From NCBI GenBank assembly GCA_016793325.1, contig JAEUKI010000066.1, forward strand, positions 1-48,202: a DNA stretch of 48,202 nt, in the 5' to 3' direction. The notes under the pieces were generated by a model, which saw only the letters and a list, made by a program, of their open reading frames with translations, did no database searches and had not been told where the DNA came from. This document shows positions 26,137 through 34,999 of the stretch, one piece after another. The position numbers and the translations under genes are program-made. Numbering within the stretch: the first letter of the stretch is position 1; every line of letters starts with the position of its first letter. The stretch comes from Myxococcales bacterium. GTDB lineage: Bacteria > Myxococcota_A > Polyangia > Polyangiales > Ga0077539.

Positions 26137-28953
26137 TCAGCGCACTTCGATCCAGCCGAGCATGACGCGGCGGTGCGGATCCGCTCGGCCGTGTTGCTCG
26201 ACGGGCATCCGTTGGTCGCCGCGAAAGAGCCCGAGCACGAACGCGTAGCGCCCTGGCGCGACGTCGAGCGAGAGCGTCGTCGTCCAGCGATCGCGCAGTC
26301 GTTGCCCTGGCTGCCAACGTTCGATCGGGTACGCGCCCTCGAGCAGCGGGTGATCGAGGTTGCGCGACACGCGCTCGCCGAGCAGGTGGACGAACACCTC
26401 CCAGCCGCGCGGAATGGTCCCGATCGCGTCGTAGTGAACGGTGAACGTCGCAGGGATCGTGCGCGTGAGCGCCGTGGGTCCGTCCCAGCCGACGACGCGG
26501 AGCGAGTCGCCGACCTTCGCGTCGAGCGCGTGCTCGGGGGTCGGTCGCGGCGCGTCCGCGCCGATCACGGCAAACGCGAGTCGCCGTGCGAAATCAGGGC
26601 CTACGCGAAGCGCGACCGTGGCGCGCGTGAGCTGCTCGAAGAGCGCGTCGCACGGCGCGCCGAGCGCTGGAACACCGAACAAATCCTGCCGCTCGTCGGG
26701 GTCCGTGCGCAGGTCGAAGCACTCGCGGGTGGCCTCGGGCGACTGGTTCCACAAGACGTGATGCGTCGAGCTGACGATGCCCCATCGGTGCGTCGTGTTG
26801 TCGAACGTGACCTCTTGGATCACGTCGCCGTCGTCGTCGCCGCGGCCCGCGCCGGCGACCGCGTCGACCATCGTTCGGCCGAGAAACGTCGGCGGCGCTC
26901 CAGCGCGCGCGAGGTTCACGATCGTCGGCGCCACGTCCACGTGGCTCACCGGCGCTCGCTCGCGACGCGCGTTTGCGCCAGGAACACGCACGATCATCGG
27001 CACCCTCGTCTGCGCCGCGTACAAGTGAAACCCGTGCGTGTTCACGTCGTGCTCGCCGAAGCCCTCGCCGTGATCTCCGGTCACGATCACGACCGTGCGC
27101 GACCACTGCTCGCTCGATCGAAGCGCGTCGAGCAGCCGCCCGATGTGACGATCGGTGTACTGAACTTCGCTGTCGTATCGATCGACCGGCGCGGTCCCGA
27201 AGAACGTCGTCTCTCCGTCGTCGTGCGAGACGTACTGGTGATGCGGGTCGAAGAAGTGCGCCCACAAAAACCACGGACGCGAGGCGTTTCGCTGGACGAA
27301 CGCGAGGGCGTGATCCGCGACCTCGCGCGACGAGGTCCCCGAGCTCTCCGCGGGTCCGCCGATCTCTGCGTGCAGTCCGATCAGCGAGTCGTCGTACTCG
27401 TCGACGCCGCGCTCGAATCCCCTGGCGTCCGTGCGACGAAAGTACGGGATGCTGTAGACCGCGCCGGTGCGATAGCCGAGCTCGCGGAGCACCTCTGCGG
27501 TCGTGCGTTGCCGCTGCGTAAAGCGCGGCCAGAAGATCGTGTGATCCCACTCGATCGCGGGCGCCCAGCGGCCCGTGGCGATCGTCGGCATCGAGAGCCG
27601 CGTGGAGGGCGCGTTCGCGAACGCTCGATCGAACACGGTCGATTCGCGCGCGAGGCGATCGAGCGCAGGGCTCGTGGGGCGCGCGTAGCCATAGGCCCCG
27701 AGGTGATCGGCGCGAAGCGCGTCGATCGTGAGCAACAGCACGTTGGGTCGCTGCGGGACGCTCGAGGGAACCTCGACGAACGGGTACGACCGCGGCGGGT
27801 GCACGACGTCGTCGCGACCGTCGCAGTCCGCGTCGATTCCATCGCCGGGCCAGTCCATCGCGCCCGGGTGAATCGCAGGGTCGTTGTCGCGACAGTCGCC
27901 TCCTGGAACCCACCGCGAGTAGCCGTCGCCGTCGAAGTCGAGCGCGCGACGCAACACACGAAGCACGCTCTCGGCGCCCACGGTCCGCGTGGCCACGACT
28001 TTGCGCGCGGACTCCGAGCGCTCTCCGAGCGCGACGAGGGTGACCGCGATCGCGAGCGCGGCCGCGAGCGCGGCCTTTCCGCGCGGTGACGCGAGGGCGC
28101 GTCGGAGCTTGTTCCACGCGAACACCCGCGCGAACACGAGGATGAACGGCGCGGCGACGAGGCCCGCTGCGCCCGTGGGCACCAGCGCGAGCGTGTCTCG
28201 CACGCGCGCCAACGCCACGAGCACCGCGCCTGCGCAGAGCACGCCCACGAGCGAAGACGCCCGCGAAGGCGCGACGCGATCGAGCACGCTCAGCGCCGAG
28301 CGAGCGACCCACGGAGCGAGCGCTGTCGCGGCGACGAGGACCGCGAGGATCGTTCGGCGATCGGCCTCGACCAGGGGCCAATTGCGGCTCGTCGCGACGG
28401 CGAGCGCCGCGAGCGACGCGATCGTCGCGCTCGCGGCGAGCTCAGTGAGCGAGCACGGCGCGCCTCGAGGTCCTTCGACGTTCGACCGACGATCGACGAC
28501 GACCCGCACGGCGCCCCGCGCGAGCACGAGCAACAGCGGGACGGCCACGGCCATCGCGAGCGAGAGCACGAGCGAGACGAGCTCGCGGTGCTTGCGCTGC
28601 GCGAGCGCGCCGAGCGCGTAGAACCACAGCGGCGCGGACAGCGCAGCGACGAGCGTCGTCGAGAGCCACTCGGCGCGGCGCCCTCCGACGGGGCCCGAGA
28701 ACGCGAGGGCGCGCGAGAACACGAACACCCCCGCGCTCGCGAGCGCGCCGGCGAGCGCGTCGACCGAGAGCACGAGCAGCGCGGACCAGAGCAGCGCGCC
28801 TGCGTTTTTCGGGGCGAAATACAGCGCGTACGCGCACTCGACGACGCCGAACAAAAGGCCCACGACCGCGCCCATGGCGACGATCGCAGGCCCGCGCGCG
28901 ACGCCCCGAGGCGCGTCGACGCGCCCGCGATCGGCGGAGCCAGTTGAATTCAT
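26137..28953 (-). CDS. Second membrane sulfatase-like enzyme with MopE-type metal motif (paralogue)
   Basis: This 938-residue protein shares the full architecture of the 3103-5874 protein: about nine transmembrane helices (1-320), a MopE motif (about 340-379; DFDGDGYSRW, GGDCRDNDPAIHPGAMDW, DGIDADCDG), a PF00884-type domain with D627 and the following His in TGDHGEGFGEH, and a beta-sandwich tail. The nucleophile position is again Thr (about T451, APSTRLSMP), not the Cys/Ser of formylglycine sulfatases. Several stretches are near-identical in protein and DNA to the first copy, for example the YDSEVQYTDRHIGRLLDAL region. The ATG at 28953 is preferred over one at 29043. Likely an exported phospho- or sulfo-transferase/hydrolase; substrate unknown. 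Confidence 0.85.
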   Translation of the reverse strand: MNSTGSADRGRVDAPRGVARGPAIVAMGAVVGLLFGVVECAYALYFAPKNAGALLWSALLVLSVDALAGALASAGVFVFSRALAFSGPVGGRRAEWLSTTLVAALSAPLWFYALGALAQRKHRELVSLVLSLAMAVAVPLLLVLARGAVRVVVDRRSNVEGPRGAPCSLTELAASATIASLAALAVATSRNWPLVEADRRTILAVLVAATALAPWVARSALSVLDRVAPSRASSLVGVLCAGAVLVALARVRDTLALVPTGAAGLVAAPFILVFARVFAWNKLRRALASPRGKAALAAALAIAVTLVALGERSESARKVVATRTVGAESVLRVLRRALDFDGDGYSRWVPGGDCRDNDPAIHPGAMDWPGDGIDADCDGRDDVVHPPRSYPFVEVPSSVPQRPNVLLLTIDALRADHLGAYGYARPTSPALDRLARESTVFDRAFANAPSTRLSMPTIATGRWAPAIEWDHTIFWPRFTQRQRTTAEVLRELGYRTGAVYSIPYFRRTDARGFERGVDEYDDSLIGLHAEIGGPAESSGTSSREVADHALAFVQRNASRPWFLWAHFFDPHHQYVSHDDGETTFFGTAPVDRYDSEVQYTDRHIGRLLDALRSSEQWSRTVVIVTGDHGEGFGEHDVNTHGFHLYAAQTRVPMIVRVPGANARRERAPVSHVDVAPTIVNLARAGAPPTFLGRTMVDAVAGAGRGDDDGDVIQEVTFDNTTHRWGIVSSTHHVLWNQSPEATRECFDLRTDPDERQDLFGVPALGAPCDALFEQLTRATVALRVGPDFARRLAFAVIGADAPRPTPEHALDAKVGDSLRVVGWDGPTALTRTIPATFTVHYDAIGTIPRGWEVFVHLLGERVSRNLDHPLLEGAYPIERWQPGQRLRDRWTTTLSLDVAPGRYAFVLGLFRGDQRMPVEQHGRADPHRRVMLGWIEVR

Positions 28954-29221
28954 GGGCGCTCTCGTAGAAGCGGATCCACCCCGTACGTGTGTCGCGCGCG
29001 CTACGCCCTTCGCGAGATTCGCACGCGAGAAAACAAACCCCACGATCCCGATGAAGGTTCGAGAATCACTTCGATGGGGAAATTTCCTCGCGACGGTCGA
29101 GCGCGCTCGGCGCTTCGAGCGCGCTGCGCGATCCGTCAGTGATTTTGCAGCTCGTTTCTCGTCGCGTGCGATCTTTCAGCGGCGTCGAGCGATGTCGCGT
29201 ACGCTTTCGCCAGCATCGATC

Positions 29222-29827
29222 ATGACGACCAAGAGCACGACCAACGGCCGCTGTCGCATCGTCCTCACCGGCGGCCCCGGAGGTGGAAAGACGACCGCCG
29301 CCGACCTCTTTCGTCGCGAAATCGGCGCGCGCGTCGCCGTCGTTCCCGAGGCTGCCACGCTGTTGTTCGCGGGAGGATTTCCCCGCTCGAACGATCCGCT
29401 CGCGACGCGGGCGGCGCAGCGCGCGATCTACCACGTGCAACGCAACCTCGAAGACGTGCAGAGCGCGCTCTATCCCGAGCGCATCTTGTTGTGCGACCGA
29501 GGCACGCTCGACGGAGCCGCATACTGGCCCGACGACGAAGCGGCCTTCTTCGCCGAGGTCTCGAGCAGCTACGAGCACGAGCTCGCCCGCTACGACGCGG
29601 TGCTCTTCTTCGAGTCCGCCGCCGTCGGAGGCAGCTCGATCGAGGGAAACAACCCCACGCGCACCGAGACGCAGTCCGCGGCGATCGCGCTCGACACGCG
29701 GCTGCGCGAGATCTGGTCGCGGCACCCGAGGTTCTACCTCGTTCCTCACAACGCGTCGTTCGTGAAGAAAATCATGTTCGGCCTCGCCGTGCTCGAGAGC
29801 ATCGTGGCGCAGCACGACCGCGGTTGA
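29222..29827 (+). CDS. P-loop AAA ATPase/kinase-like protein (AAA_28 type)
   Basis: This is a 201-residue cytoplasmic P-loop protein. Walker A is GGPGGGKTT (17-25), and ILLCDRGTLDGAAYWP (about 82-97) resembles the Walker B/DRG element of AAA_28 proteins and small-molecule kinases. The middle contains the VVPEAATLLFAGGFP stretch typical of this family. Start at 29222; the in-frame ATG at 29192 is an alternative. It ends 5 nt from the convergent methyltransferase gene. Family members are poorly characterised; nucleotide-dependent phosphorylation of a small molecule is a guess. Confidence 0.78.
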   Translation: MTTKSTTNGRCRIVLTGGPGGGKTTAADLFRREIGARVAVVPEAATLLFAGGFPRSNDPLATRAAQRAIYHVQRNLEDVQSALYPERILLCDRGTLDGAAYWPDDEAAFFAEVSSSYEHELARYDAVLFFESAAVGGSSIEGNNPTRTETQSAAIALDTRLREIWSRHPRFYLVPHNASFVKKIMFGLAVLESIVAQHDRG

Positions 29828-29832
29828 TCACG

Positions 29833-31038
29833 TCACTCGACGCGGTACAGATCCGCCTTGAGATAGTCGCCCTCGGAGAAGGCCAATAGCCTCGGGTGGT
29901 CCGCAGGAGCGCCCTTCGCTTCGATGAGCTGCAGCGAGCGCTTGGCCCGTCGCGCGCCCTCGCGCAGCGTCTCGAAGAACATCTCCCTCGTCACGTGGCT
30001 CGAGCACGAGCCCGCGAGATAGAACCCTCCGTGCGCCACGAGCGCGAGCGACGACGCGTGCAGCTGCTTGTACGCGTCGAGCGCCTTCGGGACGCTGTCC
30101 GCGCGCGGGGCGAAGCTCGGCGGATCCGCGATCACGAGGTCGTAGCGCGCGCGGGCCTTTCCCTTGTTCGCGAGAAACTTCCACACGTCTTCGCAGTGCG
30201 CTTGGTGCAGCCCTTCGTCGAGCGCGTTGGCCGCCCAGCTCTCGCGCGCGAGGTCGATCGCCCCCTGCGCGATGTCCACGCTCTCGACCGCGCGAGCGCC
30301 GCCGAGGCCCGCGGCGACGCTGAAGCCCCCCGTGTACGAGTACAGGTTGAGCACGCGGCGATCGCGCGCGATCGAGCGCACGAGCTTGCGCGCCTCGCGT
30401 TGATCGAGAAAGAGCCCCGTCTTTTGCCCCGAGAGCAGGTCGCCGACGAGCGCCATTCCGTGCTCGCGCACGACGACGCGCCCTCGACGCGAGTCGTCTC
30501 TGTCGCCGAGCGAGCCCCACACGAGCTCTGCCTTCTCGTCGCCGTCGCGCGACGCGACGCCCGCGTTGGACGCGCGGCGCAAGAGCGCGGTGATCCCGCG
30601 CGCCTTCAGCACCGGCTCGATCGCCGACGCGAACCGATCGCGCCACGCGAACGCGCCAGCGCCGTCGGTCTTGAGCACCGCGATCGGGCCGTACACATCG
30701 ACGACGAAGCCCGGCAGCCGATCGCCCTCGCCGTGCACGAGTCGATACGCGTTGGTGTCCGAGGAGATCACCGCGTCGCGCAAGAGCGCCGCCTCTTCGA
30801 CGCGCGCGCGCAAGAGCGGCTCGGACACGCTCTCGTCCCGCGTCGTGAACACGCGAAGCGCGATCACGCTGTCGTCCGCGAGCCCGCGCGCGACGAACGA
30901 GCCCCGCGCGTCGACGAGCGTCGCGACGCTCCCCGCGCTGGCGCTGCCTCGAACCGCGTCGCGATACACCCACGGGTGGCCGTCGCGCAGCGCGCGCTCG
31001 AGGGGCCGCGCGAGGGTGAGCGTCGCTTCAGCCTGCAT
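29833..31038 (-). CDS. 23S rRNA cytosine-5 methyltransferase, RlmI-like
   Basis: This is a 401-residue class I SAM methyltransferase. An N-terminal PUA-type domain (about 1-75; RDGHPWVYRDAV) is followed by an EEHEE-like linker and the Rossmann domain with RVLNLYSYTGGFSVAA (SAM loop), VESVDIAQGAIDLA (acidic loop) and DLVIADPPSFAP (motif IV). The catalytic Cys is C345 in GSCSSHVT. This matches RlmI (YccW), which makes m5C1962 in 23S rRNA; other m5C positions are possible. The ATG directly abuts the stop codon of the upstream haem-copper lipoprotein gene. Confidence 0.9.
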   Translation of the reverse strand: MQAEATLTLARPLERALRDGHPWVYRDAVRGSASAGSVATLVDARGSFVARGLADDSVIALRVFTTRDESVSEPLLRARVEEAALLRDAVISSDTNAYRLVHGEGDRLPGFVVDVYGPIAVLKTDGAGAFAWRDRFASAIEPVLKARGITALLRRASNAGVASRDGDEKAELVWGSLGDRDDSRRGRVVVREHGMALVGDLLSGQKTGLFLDQREARKLVRSIARDRRVLNLYSYTGGFSVAAGLGGARAVESVDIAQGAIDLARESWAANALDEGLHQAHCEDVWKFLANKGKARARYDLVIADPPSFAPRADSVPKALDAYKQLHASSLALVAHGGFYLAGSCSSHVTREMFFETLREGARRAKRSLQLIEAKGAPADHPRLLAFSEGDYLKADLYRVE

Positions 31039-32478
31039 TTACAGCGAGATGTAGAAGTAGTTGAGGCACATCTCGTCTTCGCTGCCCTCGCCCCAACGAA
31101 GGTCGCGCGGCGCGACCTGCACGCCGTCGATGAACGGCTGGTTCTCGGGGCGATTGTCCCACACGCACGTCGTGCGAAGGGTGTCGCCCGTCGCGCCGAC
31201 CGCAGGACGGTACGGGCTTCGGAAGAAGTAGTTTTGCTGCCAGTGGAAGTCCCATCGCGGAACGTCCACGAGGCAGTTGGACGTCCCGCTGTTGGTGACC
31301 GCCTCGACGCGGATCGAGTGCCCGCGCTGGTGCATGTGCGGAAACACTCCGAAGATGCGCACCGGCAGCTGCGTGTTGCGGAAGTTGGCCACCGCCGTCG
31401 CGCGCGGATCCGTCGGAGGCGCGCCAGCAGGAACCGTGAAGTTGCTGTTCTGCTGCGGCAGCCAGAGGGCTTGCTGCGTCGTTCCGGCCGGGCTCAGAAA
31501 CAGCTCGACCCTGGTGCGGTCGGTCATGTTTCGCGTGGCCATTTGCATGTTGTAGTGGACCTGCATCACGATGCGCGAGCCGGGCTTCAAGCGAATGCCC
31601 GTGCCCGACGGCATGTAGCCGTCGACGCCGCCCGGCGCCCAGCCGGCGATCTGCTGCATGTCGAGGTCGATCAGGTCACCGTTGGTGCCCGCGCGCGCGT
31701 TGGCGTCGACGTTGGGTCCGCCGAAGCACGTGTAGCCCGGTCCGGGCTCTGCATCGTCGTTGCGTTGCAGCTGCGCGAGGCCGCCCGAGCGGACCTCGAA
31801 GAGCAACATGTGATGCACGATCCTCGGGTTGCCCGGAACGACGCGCACGCCGATCACGTCTCGCGTCGCCGTGAGCGCCGGATCGACGATGAAGCAGTGG
31901 TAGTCGTCCGTGAGCCGTTGATTGGGAAGGTACGGCTCCGCGGGCTGCACGACGATGTCGCCCGGCGTCGACGGAAGCGGACGCGTCGTGTCCGGTCGCG
32001 CCGGAAGCTCGCGGTAGTCCGCCATGTTTCCTTCGGGCGCGCCTGCGGCCTCCCACGCGACGAACTTCGCGATCTCTTGATCGGTCAGCCCGCGCACATC
32101 GACGAGGGGTCGGCATCCCTCGCGCGGCATCCACGGAGGCATGACGCGATCGCGGACTTGGTTCGCGATGAGCCGCGCCATCGGGCGCACCGTCGCGTAG
32201 TCCGCGAGCGCCATCGGCGCGATCCCGCCCGTCCGGTGGCAGTTGTTGCAGGTCTGATCGACGAGCGGCTTGATGTCTCGCCACCACGTCGGGTCTCCAG
32301 TGGTCGTCGCTGCGTCACCGGTCGCGGGCGTGTCGGTCGGCGTCGTGACGTCGCTAGGCGCGACGACGTCCGAACCCACGCCGCTGTCCGCGGTGGCGTC
32401 TGGCGACTGCATCGGCGTTCCGCACGCGGCGACCGCGAGCGAGAGCGCGAGAGCAAAGCGCGTCAGTGTGTTGTTCAT
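31039..32478 (-). CDS. Lipoprotein: c-type cytochrome fused to PHM-like copper monooxygenase
   Basis: This is a 479-residue lipoprotein (lipobox VAAC, Cys19) with an Asp/Thr-rich spacer (22-62). A c-type haem motif CNNCH (C77, C80, H81) is followed by MPPWMP, which may supply a Met axial ligand. Residues about 175-479 resemble copper type II ascorbate-dependent monooxygenases (peptidylglycine hydroxylating type). All six copper ligands known in that family can be placed: H222/H223 (RIVHH), H308 (VMQVHYN), H381/H383 (PHMH) and M470 (EMCLNYFY). The haem could deliver electrons in place of ascorbate, which is inference. The ATG at 32478 has GAAGG just upstream. The gene is a tandem copy of 32624-34084. 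The substrate is unknown; hydroxylation of a C-H bond is the family reaction. Confidence 0.85.
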   Translation of the reverse strand: MNNTLTRFALALSLAVAACGTPMQSPDATADSGVGSDVVAPSDVTTPTDTPATGDAATTTGDPTWWRDIKPLVDQTCNNCHRTGGIAPMALADYATVRPMARLIANQVRDRVMPPWMPREGCRPLVDVRGLTDQEIAKFVAWEAAGAPEGNMADYRELPARPDTTRPLPSTPGDIVVQPAEPYLPNQRLTDDYHCFIVDPALTATRDVIGVRVVPGNPRIVHHMLLFEVRSGGLAQLQRNDDAEPGPGYTCFGGPNVDANARAGTNGDLIDLDMQQIAGWAPGGVDGYMPSGTGIRLKPGSRIVMQVHYNMQMATRNMTDRTRVELFLSPAGTTQQALWLPQQNSNFTVPAGAPPTDPRATAVANFRNTQLPVRIFGVFPHMHQRGHSIRVEAVTNSGTSNCLVDVPRWDFHWQQNYFFRSPYRPAVGATGDTLRTTCVWDNRPENQPFIDGVQVAPRDLRWGEGSEDEMCLNYFYISL

Positions 32479-32623
32479 TGGCACCTTCGAGAGCAGAGCG
32501 AATCCTTCGAGAGTCTACACGATCGAGCGGCCAACCCCGCGACGATCGTCGAACTTTTCGCGGAGCGCGGCCTCGCGTCGAGGGGACATCAACCGCGCAC
32601 AATCGCTCGCGCGGTCGAGCCCA

Positions 32624-34084
32624 TCAAATCGAGACGTAGAAGAAGTTCAGGCACATCTCGTCGTTGGTGCCCTCGCCCCAGCGGAGGTCCCGCGGCGCGA
32701 CCTGCACTCCGTCGACGTACGGCTGATTCTCGGGGCGATTGTCGTACACGCACGTCGTGCGAAACGTGTCGCCCATCGCGCCAGCCGCCGTGCGGTACGG
32801 CGTCTGGAAGAAGAACCCTTGCTGCCAGTGAAAATCCCAGCGAGGGATGTCCACCAAGCACGTGCTCGCACTGCTGGCGTTGATGGCCTCGACGCGGATC
32901 GAGTGCCCGCGCGTGTGCATGTGCGGCGCGACGCCGAAGATGCGCACGGGCAACTGCGTGTTGCGAAAGTTCGAGACGACCGTCGCGCGCGGGTCCGTCG
33001 GGGGGACGCCTGCAGGGACCGTGAAGCTCTGGTTCGCTTGCGGCAGCCAGAACGCTTGCTGCGTCGACGCGGCTGCGTCCGCGAGAAACAGATCGACCCG
33101 CGAGCGGTCGTTCATCCCGCGCGTCGCGGCTTGGAGGTTGTAGTGGACCTGCATCACGAGGCGCGATCCCGGCTTCAAACGGACGCCCGTGCCCGTCGGG
33201 AAGTACCCCGCGACGCCGCCGGGCGCCCAGCCCGTCACCATCTGCACGCTCATGTCGACGAGGTCGCCGTCGGTCCCTGCGCGCACATTCGGGTTGACGC
33301 CCGCGCCGCCGTAACACGTGTAGCCAGGGCCTGGCTCTGCGTCGTCGAGGCGCTGAAGATCCGGGAGCGATCGCTCGCGCACTTCGAACAAGATCACGTG
33401 GTGGACGATCCTCGCGTTGCCCGGGGTCACGCGCACGCCGATCACGTCGCGCGTCGTCGTGAGCGCCGGATCCATGATGAAGCAGTGGTAGTCGTCCGTG
33501 AGGCTCTGGTTGGGCAGGTACATCCCGCTCGGTTGAACGACGATGTCGCCGTCGCGCGCGGGGAGCGGTCGCGAGGTGTTCGGACGCGCGGCGGGAGCCC
33601 GGTAGTCCGCCATGTTTCCCTCGGGCGCGCCTGCGGCCTCCCACGCGACGAACTTCGCGATCTCTGCGTCGGTGAGCGCGCGCGAGTCGCGCACGTCCCT
33701 GCATCCCTCGCGCGGCATCCACGGAGGCATGATGCGATCGCGGACTTGGTTCGCGATGAGCCGCGCCATCGGGCGCACCGTCGCGTAGTCCACGAGCGCC
33801 ATCGGGCCGATTCCCCCCGCGACGTGACAGTTGTTGCACATCTGATCAGCGATCGGCTTGATGTCCCGCCACCACGTCGGATCGCCGGAGGGCGCCGTCG
33901 CGTCGGGCGTCGTCGTCGCGTCTTCGACTGTCGCAACGTCCGGCGACGATGGAGCGTCCGTCGCGGACACGTCGTTGACCGACACATCGTTGACCGACAC
34001 GTCCGGCGCTGGCGCCGTGTTGGGGCCGCACGCTGCGGCAGAGGTCGCGAGGAGGAGAACAATCGCAGGACGGCGAGCGCGCAT
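32624..34084 (-). CDS. Lipoprotein: c-type cytochrome fused to PHM-like copper monooxygenase (second copy)
   Basis: This 486-residue paralogue lies 145 bp upstream of the 31039-32478 gene on the same strand. It has lipobox AAAC (Cys19), a spacer with repeated DVSVN/DVSA units and many Asp/Thr residues (about 27-66), and CNNCH (C83, C86, H87) followed by MPPWMP. The copper ligands are H228/H229, H314, H388/H390 and M477. Identity with the downstream copy looks high over the catalytic domain and low in the spacer. The promoter region faces the divergent 34207 gene and contains a CCAACGTTGG palindrome. Confidence 0.85.
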   Translation of the reverse strand: MRARRPAIVLLLATSAAACGPNTAPAPDVSVNDVSVNDVSATDAPSSPDVATVEDATTTPDATAPSGDPTWWRDIKPIADQMCNNCHVAGGIGPMALVDYATVRPMARLIANQVRDRIMPPWMPREGCRDVRDSRALTDAEIAKFVAWEAAGAPEGNMADYRAPAARPNTSRPLPARDGDIVVQPSGMYLPNQSLTDDYHCFIMDPALTTTRDVIGVRVTPGNARIVHHVILFEVRERSLPDLQRLDDAEPGPGYTCYGGAGVNPNVRAGTDGDLVDMSVQMVTGWAPGGVAGYFPTGTGVRLKPGSRLVMQVHYNLQAATRGMNDRSRVDLFLADAAASTQQAFWLPQANQSFTVPAGVPPTDPRATVVSNFRNTQLPVRIFGVAPHMHTRGHSIRVEAINASSASTCLVDIPRWDFHWQQGFFFQTPYRTAAGAMGDTFRTTCVYDNRPENQPYVDGVQVAPRDLRWGEGTNDEMCLNFFYVSI

Positions 34085-34111
34085 AACGAGAGTGTATCGA
34101 CTTCACGCTCG

Positions 34112-34121
34112 CCAACGTTGG
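34112..34121. promoter_or_regulatory. Palindrome between divergent genes
   Basis: CCAACGTTGG is a perfect 10-bp palindrome flanked by CTCG and CGAG (34108-34127, imperfect). It lies in the 122-bp gap between the divergent genes starting at 34084 and 34207, where a shared operator would be placed. No regulator was identified. Confidence 0.3.
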
Positions 34122-34206
34122 AGCGAGTATGGAGCAGCCCGCAATCACAGCGGATATTCGAGTACCGTAAGATCGAGTCCCCGCCGCACGTAACACCCGC
34201 GCACCG

Positions 34207-34995
34207 ATGATCGAGAGCAAGACGATTTGCGCGCTCGTGTTGTGCGCTCTGCCCATGGGCGCGTGCGCGACGACGCAGCGCGTGACTCCCCCGCCGATCG
34301 TGATCGCCGAGGCGCGCAGCACACCGATTCAACCGCAGTGGCAGCAGCCGCAGCGCGTCGAGGAGCAGCAGCAGCAGCAGACGCCCTCGTCATTCCAGGG
34401 ATGGCCCAATCCGCTGCGCGCGTTTCAGAGCGCGCGGGGCGATCGAGGCGGAGAGTGGGACGACATCGCGCCGGACCCGCGCTCGGACGCTCGCAATCCA
34501 CGCGCGCCCATCGAGCAATCGCGCGCACGCGGGCGACCGATGCGCCACGCGACGCTGGCGCCGGGCGGCTTCTACGCCGAGGCCACCAACGCAGACGCCG
34601 CGCCGGTCGACGGCTGCGGCGGAACCCACCTCGCGATCATGTACGTTCCGTCCGCGACGTTTCGGCTCGACCGCATCGCGGTGCGCGCAGGCGTGACGCA
34701 GCTCGGGATCTTCGACGACGACAACGGTCGGCCCGGCAGACTTCTGGCGCTCGGCCCCGCCTCGGGCACGCAAGAGCCCGGCTGGACCGAAGCGCGCCTC
34801 GACGAGCCCATCATCGTCGAGCGCGATCACCGCTACTGGATCTACAAGGGTCCCGGCGGCTGCGCGACCTCGACCGGAACAGACCACGCCCTCTACTACG
34901 GCCACTTCGACGGACAGCCATCGAGCACGTGGGAGGGTCCGCACCGCTGGCACGCGTATCAGTTTCGCTACTACGGCAGCGCGCCGTCGCAGTGA
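34207..34995 (+). CDS. Lipoprotein of unknown function with Gln-rich spacer
   Basis: This is a 262-residue lipoprotein. The signal peptide ends at lipobox MGAC (Cys20). A spacer rich in Gln and Pro (about 40-62) includes a run of CAG codons (34367-34381). Residues 115-262 form a beta-rich domain with LAIMYVPSATFRLDRIAV and GIFDDDNGRPGRLLA, resembling sandwich domains found in secreted multidomain proteins that describe carbohydrate or surface binding. No catalytic motif was recognised. It ends 4 nt from the convergent bestrophin gene. Confidence 0.7.
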   Translation: MIESKTICALVLCALPMGACATTQRVTPPPIVIAEARSTPIQPQWQQPQRVEEQQQQQTPSSFQGWPNPLRAFQSARGDRGGEWDDIAPDPRSDARNPRAPIEQSRARGRPMRHATLAPGGFYAEATNADAAPVDGCGGTHLAIMYVPSATFRLDRIAVRAGVTQLGIFDDDNGRPGRLLALGPASGTQEPGWTEARLDEPIIVERDHRYWIYKGPGGCATSTGTDHALYYGHFDGQPSSTWEGPHRWHAYQFRYYGSAPSQ

Positions 34996-34999
34996 CGCG

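Noticed and set aside
32270..34210. 646-codon plus-strand open frame opposite the haem-copper lipoprotein genes
   Set aside because: It is Arg/His-rich antisense of two well-supported genes with intact copper and haem ligands.
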